Assembly (NCBI GenBank): GCA_007123695.1
Contig: SLGN01000012.1
Coordinates: 1 to 7,041 of the forward strand
Reading direction: 5' to 3'
DNA length: 7,041 nt
From: Verrucomicrobiales bacterium
GTDB taxonomy: Bacteria > Verrucomicrobiota > Verrucomicrobiia > Verrucomicrobiales > DEV007
Shown: piece after piece, positions 6,099 to 7,041 of the stretch
How the letters are laid out: each line of letters begins with the position of its first letter
Numbering within the stretch: position 1 is the stretch's first letter
The notes under the pieces: generated by a model
What the model saw: the letters and a program-made list of their open reading frames with translations, nothing else
Databases searched by the model: none
Told to the model about the DNA's origin: nothing
Made by a program: the position numbers and the translations under genes

Positions 6099-7041
6099 AT
6101 GAAAGCTCTCGTCAAGACCCACGACGCTCCCGGACTCTGGCTCGAGGACGTGCCCGAGCCCGAGATCGGGATCAACGACGTTCTCATCAAGGTCGACCGC
6201 ACCGGCATCTGCGGCACCGACGTCCACATCCACAACTGGGACGCCTGGGCCCGCAAGACCGTGCCGCCGGGCCTGACCGTCGGGCACGAGTTCGTCGGCG
6301 AGATCGTCGCGGTCGGTTCGAACGTCTCCGACTTCCGCCCCGGCGAGATCGTCAGCGGCGAGGGGCACGTCGTCTGCGGCCGCTGCCGCAACTGCATGGC
6401 CGGGCGCCGCCACCTCTGCAAGGACACCAAAGGCATCGGCGTGAACCGCCCCGGCGCGTTCGCCGAATACATCGCCCTGCCCATGGCCAACGTCTGGCAC
6501 CATGCCGAGGGCATCGACCCCGACCTCGCCGCGATCTTCGACCCTTTCGGCAACGCCGTCCACACCGCCCTGACCTTCGACATCCTCGGCGAGGACGTCC
6601 TCATCACCGGGGCGGGCCCCATCGGCTGCATGGCGGCGGCGATCTGCCGCCATGCCGGGGCACGCCACGTCGTCGTCACCGACGTGAACCCCTGGCGCCT
6701 CGATCTGGCGCGGACCCTCGGCGCGACCCGCGTCGTCGACGTGCGCCACGAGCGCATCGCCGACGTCCAGCTGGAACTCGGCATGGCCGAAGGCTTCGAC
6801 GTGGGGCTGGAGATGTCGGGCAACGCCTCGGCCTTCCGCGAGATGCTCGCCAACCTCTGCCACGGCGGCAAGGTCGCGATGCTCGGCATTCCGTCCGAAG
6901 AGATCGCGATCGACTGGAACACCGTCGTCTTCAACATGCTCACGATCTCGGGGATCTACGGGCGGCGCATGTATGAAACTTGGTACAAGATGACGGTCAT
7001 GCTCCAAGGCGGCCTCGACATCCGGCCGGTGATTACCCACC
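6099..7041 (+). CDS. tdh: L-threonine 3-dehydrogenase, 3'-truncated by window edge
   Basis: Zinc- and NAD-dependent medium-chain dehydrogenase that oxidises L-threonine to 2-amino-3-oxobutanoate, which Kbl (2-amino-3-ketobutyrate CoA ligase) then cleaves to glycine and acetyl-CoA in the cytoplasm. The frame stays open from ATG 6099 to the last base: 314 residues, ending ...PVITH. Residue numbers match E. coli Tdh exactly where I can compare: catalytic zinc region Cys38, Thr40, His43, His63 and Glu64; specificity His90; structural zinc Cys93, Cys96, Cys99 and Cys107. The Rossmann motif GAGPIG lies at 170-175, and later blocks [21 protein letters not shown] and ETWYKM are characteristic of Tdh and separate it from other alcohol or sorbitol dehydrogenases. 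By comparison with the 341-residue E. coli enzyme, about 27 C-terminal residues lie outside the window. No clear Shine-Dalgarno precedes the ATG (GGA at 6081-6083 is rather distant). A kbl partner is not in the window and could lie downstream. Confidence 0.96.
   Translation, partial: MKALVKTHDAPGLWLEDVPEPEIGINDVLIKVDRTGICGTDVHIHNWDAWARKTVPPGLTVGHEFVGEIVAVGSNVSDFRPGEIVSGEGHVVCGRCRNCMAGRRHLCKDTKGIGVNRPGAFAEYIALPMANVWHHAEGIDPDLAAIFDPFGNAVHTALTFDILGEDVLITGAGPIGCMAAAICRHAGARHVVVTDVNPWRLDLARTLGATRVVDVRHERIADVQLELGMAEGFDVGLEMSGNASAFREMLANLCHGGKVAMLGIPSEEIAIDWNTVVFNMLTISGIYGRRMYETWYKMTVMLQGGLDIRPVITH

Noticed and set aside
5931..7040. In-frame extension of the sulfatase frame across the gap and through tdh on the opposite strand
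   Set aside because: The extension is antisense to an unmistakable Tdh, and the sulfatase has a clear signal peptide beginning at 5930.

Overview
The window is GC-rich with short intergenic gaps. It carries a DUF1592-type surface cytochrome with two CxxCH motifs, secreted Cys-type sulfatases and an IclR regulator. That combination is typical of the Planctomycetota/Verrucomicrobiota (PVC) group. I favour Verrucomicrobiota, but this rests on family content only; no marker gene is present.

Layout from left to right. Bases 1-221 are a noncoding element bounded by a 21-bp terminal inverted repeat with one mismatch, which looks like a MITE or an intergenic repeat family. Four genes or gene remnants then lie on the minus strand. 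Read in the direction of transcription they are: a secreted sulfatase (5930 to 4068), a wrecked second sulfatase starting in a 4-base ATGA overlap (4071 to 3801), an IclR regulator (3559 to 2741) with its own AT-rich promoter and inverted repeat, and a large DUF1592 cytochrome-like protein (2744 to 231). The last gene is joined to iclR by another ATGA overlap and a strong Shine-Dalgarno. On the plus strand, a 3'-truncated L-threonine 3-dehydrogenase gene (tdh, from 6099) runs off the right edge, divergent from the sulfatase across a 168-bp gap.

Functional reading. The sulfatase probably removes sulfate esters from a polysaccharide or glycan outside the cytoplasm. The iclR-DUF1592 pair looks like a self-regulated two-gene operon for an exported haem protein of unknown substrate. 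Whether these two units belong to one pathway is inference from proximity only. Tdh belongs to threonine catabolism (threonine to 2-amino-3-oxobutanoate) and need not be related.

The most interesting points are: the second sulfatase, which keeps only its signal peptide, first strand and C-terminal tail, joined out of frame; the 9-bp inverted repeat lying across the iclR promoter and start codon; the terminal-inverted-repeat element; the K/G-rich linker and extra C-terminal domain of the intact sulfatase; and a 73-base cloverleaf-like fold with tRNA-like motifs between iclR and the pseudogene. The last is weak. I see no CRISPR array, rRNA, transposase or convincing complete tRNA.
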